DNA from: an uncultured Enorma sp.
GTDB lineage: Bacteria > Actinomycetota > Coriobacteriia > Coriobacteriales > Coriobacteriaceae
Length of the DNA stretch: 8,094 nt
Assembly: GCA_905210055.1 (NCBI GenBank)
Contig: CAJLVH010000083.1
Location: forward strand, 1 to 8,094
Direction: 5' to 3'
The translations under genes and the position numbers were made by a program. How positions within the stretch are numbered: the stretch's first letter is position 1; every line of letters starts with the position of its first letter. Below are positions 5,921 through 8,094 of this stretch, piece by piece. The notes below the pieces were generated by a model. The model was not told the origin of the DNA, searched no databases, and saw only the letters and a list, made by a program, of their open reading frames with translations.

Positions 5921-6921
5921 CCGCACGCCTCGCTCGACTCATGCGAAGCGCCGTGCTCCCGCTCGTTCGCCTCGCATCCTTGCTGCTCGCGGTGAGCTTC
6001 ATCACGTTCATGCTGGTGGCGAGTTCGCCCATCGACCCCGTTCAGGCGAACGTGGGACAGGCGGCCTACGCCACGATGGCACCCGAGCGTCGCGCCGAGC
6101 TCGCCGAGCGCTGGGGCGCAGACGAGCCGCTGATCGAGCGCTATGCATCCTGGCTCGGGGACGCCTTGCGGGGCGATTTCGGCGAAAGCCTGCGCTTCAA
6201 CGCCCCGGTGACCGATGTGCTTGCGGAGCGGATCGCGGCGTCGCTCGGTCTGCTCGCATGCGCCTGGGTGCTCGCGGGGCTCTTGGGCATCATGCTCGGC
6301 GTCGTGGCGGGCGCACGGGCAGGAGGTCTTGCGGATCGTGCGATTCGAGCATGGTGCTATGTGCTTTCCGCCACACCAGCCTTTTGGCTCGCGCTCATCG
6401 CACTCATGGTCTTCAGCGTCTGCCTTGGCTGGTTTCCCGTGGGGTTTGCGGCGCCCATCGGGGCGGCGGGCGAGGTCTCGCTCGCGGCGCGCCTGCACCA
6501 CATGGCGCTCCCCGCGCTCGTGCTCTCGCTCACCGGCATCGCCAACGTCGCGCTCCATACGCGCGAGAAGACCATCGAGGTGTTGGGGTCGGATTATGCG
6601 CGCTTCGCCCGCGCGCGCGGTGAGGGCGAGGGGAGCATCGTGGTTCGCCATGGCGTGCGCAACCTCGTGCTGCCGGCGATCTCGCTTCTGTGCGCGCAGG
6701 TGGGTGAGCTCGTGGGTGGCTCCGTTCTTGTGGAGCAGGTGTTCTCGTATCCAGGATTAGGGCAGGCGGCCGTCACGGCGGGTTTGGGCGGAGACGCCCC
6801 GCTGCTCGTGGCGATTGCGCTTGTCACCTCGGCCGCCGTGTTTGCGGGCAACGCGTGTGCGAACGTGCTCTACCGCGTGGTCGACCCGCGTCTTCAAAAC
6901 GGGGGTGGACACCTTGCGTAA
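5917..6921 (+). CDS. ABC importer permease, DppB/NikB type
   Basis: This inner-membrane permease subunit (334 residues) would pair with the next gene product to form the translocation pore. The start ATG 5917 overlaps the stop of the binding-protein gene (ATGA), a sign of translational coupling; ATG 5905 in the same frame is an alternative. A first membrane helix (about 13-35) is followed by the periplasmic loop typical of DppB (ERWGADEPLIERYASWLGDALRGDFGESL, about 64-92). Further hydrophobic segments lie near 108-132, 145-170, 196-212, 250-272 and 295-318. The EAA-type ATPase-contact loop is seen at SDYARFARARGEGEGS (225-240), followed by NLVLPAI. SVLVEQVFSYPGLG (269-282) is a strong DppB/NikB signature. 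Length is normal for the family. Family is secure, substrate unknown. Confidence 0.93.
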   Translation: MTARLARLMRSAVLPLVRLASLLLAVSFITFMLVASSPIDPVQANVGQAAYATMAPERRAELAERWGADEPLIERYASWLGDALRGDFGESLRFNAPVTDVLAERIAASLGLLACAWVLAGLLGIMLGVVAGARAGGLADRAIRAWCYVLSATPAFWLALIALMVFSVCLGWFPVGFAAPIGAAGEVSLAARLHHMALPALVLSLTGIANVALHTREKTIEVLGSDYARFARARGEGEGSIVVRHGVRNLVLPAISLLCAQVGELVGGSVLVEQVFSYPGLGQAAVTAGLGGDAPLLVAIALVTSAAVFAGNACANVLYRVVDPRLQNGGGHLA

Positions 6922-8094
6922 CGAGTCTGCCGAAAGCCGTGTCCGCACCCGCTCTCGCGTGAACGTGCGGCTTGGATCTAGCAGCAGCGCCGCGTCTTTC
7001 CCAGCGTCGACGCTCCATGTTTCGTCACGACGGTACGGCTGCAGTCGCCGGGGCGCGCTTCGTCTGCTTATCACGGCCACGCTTGCGCTCGTGGCGATCG
7101 CTATCGCAGGCCGCGCGCTCGCAGACGCCGCCATCGCGACGGATTTCGCCCAGAAAAACCTTGCACCCTCGCTCGCGCATCCCTTCGGCACGGATTGGAT
7201 GGGGCGCGATATGCTCTGCCGCACGCTCGCCGGGCTCTCCACGTCCGTGCTCGTCGGGGTTGCGTCGGCGGCGGTGTCCTCCGTCGTCGCGATCGTGTTT
7301 GCTGTGGCTTCTGCGTTCGGCGGGCGTCGCCTCGACGCCGCGATCGAATGGCTCACGGACCTCGTTATGGGCATTCCGCACCTCATTCTGCTTATCCTCG
7401 TAAGCTATGCGCTTGGCCGCGGAACACTCGGGGTACTCGTGGGTGTGAGCCTTACGCACTGGCCGAGCCTTTCCCGCGTGCTGCGCGCGGAGATGCTTCA
7501 GGTAAGCGCCCAACCCTTCATGGCGTGCTCGTGTGCGCTGGGTGTGTCGCGGTTGCGGCTCGCCGTCACACATCTCGTGCCGCACGTGCTGCCGCAGTAC
7601 CTCATCGGTCTCGTCCTGCTCTTTCCCCATGCGGTGCTCCACGAGGCATCCATCACGTTCTTGGGGTTCGGTCTCTCGCCCGAGGAGCCGGCGATCGGTG
7701 TGATCCTTTCCGAGGCGCTTACCTATCTCACCGCGGGTGCATGGTGGCTCGCCGTCTTTCCCGGCCTTGCCCTGCTCGCCGTGGTGCTGCTCTTCGATAT
7801 GGTCTGCCGAACGATCGCTTCCACCGCGTTGGCGACGGCAGCGCCAACCGCGTTGACAACGGCCGCTTCCACAACGTCGGCGACGACGAGCTCCACCGCG
7901 TTGGCGACGGCAGCTTCTGCCGAGTTGGCGACAGCCGCTTCCGCTGCGTCGACATTTTCCGCCAGTTTTAGCGCTGTGGCGGGCAATTCTGTCGAAAAAT
8001 GTCGACGCAGTGGGGGAGATGGTCGCTGGGATCGCGCTGGCGGCGGGGGAGACGCGGCCGTGGCGGGAGCGGTCGCGCAGGAGCCAACGCGGTG
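6905..8094 (+). CDS. ABC importer permease, DppC/NikC type, with anomalous C-terminal extension, 3'-open
   Basis: This is the second membrane permease of the importer. The frame (codon starts at position 2 modulo 3) has no stop from 6905 to the window end, so it is partial at the 3' side. GTG 6905 overlaps the previous gene by 17 nt; TTG 6914 behind GGGGGTGG is an alternative start. An Arg/Ser-rich tail of about 50 residues precedes the first helix (about 52-72). Family features are HPFGTDWMGRDML (92-104), an EAA-like loop VSAQPFMACSCALGVSRLRL (200-219), HEASITFLGFGLSPEEPAIG, and the last helix WWLAVFPGLALLAVVLLF. DppC proteins normally end about 10-15 residues later. Here the frame continues through tandem 8-residue Ala/Thr/Ser repeats (307-354) and an inverted repeat, to at least residue 396. 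Core identity is secure. Whether the extension is translated tail, a fusion, or read-through of inserted repeat DNA is open. Confidence 0.88.
   Translation, partial: MDTLRNESAESRVRTRSRVNVRLGSSSSAASFPASTLHVSSRRYGCSRRGALRLLITATLALVAIAIAGRALADAAIATDFAQKNLAPSLAHPFGTDWMGRDMLCRTLAGLSTSVLVGVASAAVSSVVAIVFAVASAFGGRRLDAAIEWLTDLVMGIPHLILLILVSYALGRGTLGVLVGVSLTHWPSLSRVLRAEMLQVSAQPFMACSCALGVSRLRLAVTHLVPHVLPQYLIGLVLLFPHAVLHEASITFLGFGLSPEEPAIGVILSEALTYLTAGAWWLAVFPGLALLAVVLLFDMVCRTIASTALATAAPTALTTAASTTSATTSSTALATAASAELATAASAASTFSASFSAVAGNSVEKCRRSGGDGRWDRAGGGGDAAVAGAVAQEPTR
7823..7966 (+). repeat. Degenerate 24-bp tandem repeat, six units, in the DppC-type permease tail
   Basis: Six consecutive 24-bp units start at 7823, 7847, 7871, 7895, 7919 and 7943. 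In the permease frame they read TALATAAP, TALTTAAS, TTSATTSS, TALATAAS, AELATAAS and AASTFSAS. Units 1 and 4 are identical over their first 20 bases, and with the preceding TCC the identity runs 23 nt (7820-7842 and 7892-7914), exactly three units apart. The unit length is a multiple of three, so copy-number change would keep the frame. Unit 6 is weak and overlaps the inverted repeat. Confidence 0.8.
7944..8010. repeat. Large inverted repeat with 15-bp perfect arms
   Basis: CTGCGTCGACATTTT (7944-7958) is matched exactly by AAAATGTCGACGCAG (7996-8010). Partial pairing continues inward (7960-7961 with 7993-7994, and 7963-7965 with 7989-7991). Each arm contains GTCGAC, and the whole would fold into a long hairpin or cruciform. 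Such palindromes are typical of intergenic REP-type elements, yet it lies in an open permease frame. There is no U-tract after it, so it is not an obvious terminator. Confidence 0.8.

Noticed and set aside
4388..5926. 512-residue minus-strand frame opposite the solute-binding protein
   Set aside because: The sense frame has a signal peptide, lipobox and family 5 motifs; the antisense frame is a compositional shadow.
5313..6623. Plus-strand frame bridging the binding protein and the first permease
   Set aside because: Arg/Ser/Pro-rich product typical of a shifted frame in high-GC DNA, and it overlaps two well-supported genes.
7195..7971. 258-residue plus-strand frame over the DppC-type permease ending in repeated RVGDGS-like units
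   Set aside because: The units are the same 24-bp tandem repeat read in another frame. The permease motifs lie in the frame that stays open to the window end.
7723..7986. Minus-strand frame with repeated EAAVANAV units
   Set aside because: This is the tandem repeat read in reverse; no start signal or independent support.

Overview
The window reads as chromosomal DNA of a high-GC anaerobic Actinomycetota, most likely a Coriobacteriia gut bacterium of the Collinsella type. This rests on strongly G/C-ending codon use, a bacterial PTS enzyme I, an actinobacterial-style twin-arginine lipoprotein, and intergenic palindromic repeats that resemble those I associate with Collinsella from memory. The genus call is inference. 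All five genes lie on the + strand, and no tRNA, rRNA, CRISPR array or transposase gene is visible.

Positions 1-2369 are a sugar-phosphate module. The 3' three-quarters of ptsI (PTS enzyme I) is followed by a PfkB-family hexose-phosphate kinase (1-phosphofructokinase / tagatose-6-phosphate kinase type). The kinase is best started at GTG 1394. A promoter overlapped by a perfect 12-bp inverted repeat separates the two genes, and a strong intrinsic terminator (2341-2369) closes the unit. Enzyme I would energise sugar uptake and phosphorylation, and the kinase would make the bisphosphate for glycolysis. Positions 2370-2600 hold no convincing gene.

Positions 2601-4028 encode a complete class II tRNA nucleotidyltransferase (CCA-adding type) with a C-terminal HD domain. 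It is unrelated to its neighbours.

Positions 4029-4240 are a dense block of short palindromic repeats. It contains a TGTCCC/GGGACA element, three copies of a 19-mer (two facing each other in a 39-nt near-palindrome), and an AACACTTT/AAAGTGTT element. A good sigma70-type promoter (TTGACC-18-TATCAT) lies in and next to that last element, followed by an operator-like pair of TAACAC sites 21 bp apart.

Positions 4241-8094 are the start of a Dpp/Opp/Nik-type ABC importer operon: a family 5 solute-binding lipoprotein, a DppB/NikB-type permease joined to it by an ATGA overlap, and a DppC/NikC-type permease that overlaps in turn and runs off the window. ATPase genes are expected just downstream but are not seen. 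The substrate (nickel, peptide or other) cannot be settled from sequence alone. The most unusual feature is the end of the second permease. Where the family normally stops, the frame stays open through a degenerate 24-bp tandem repeat (8-residue Ala/Thr/Ser units) and then a large inverted repeat with 15-bp perfect arms.
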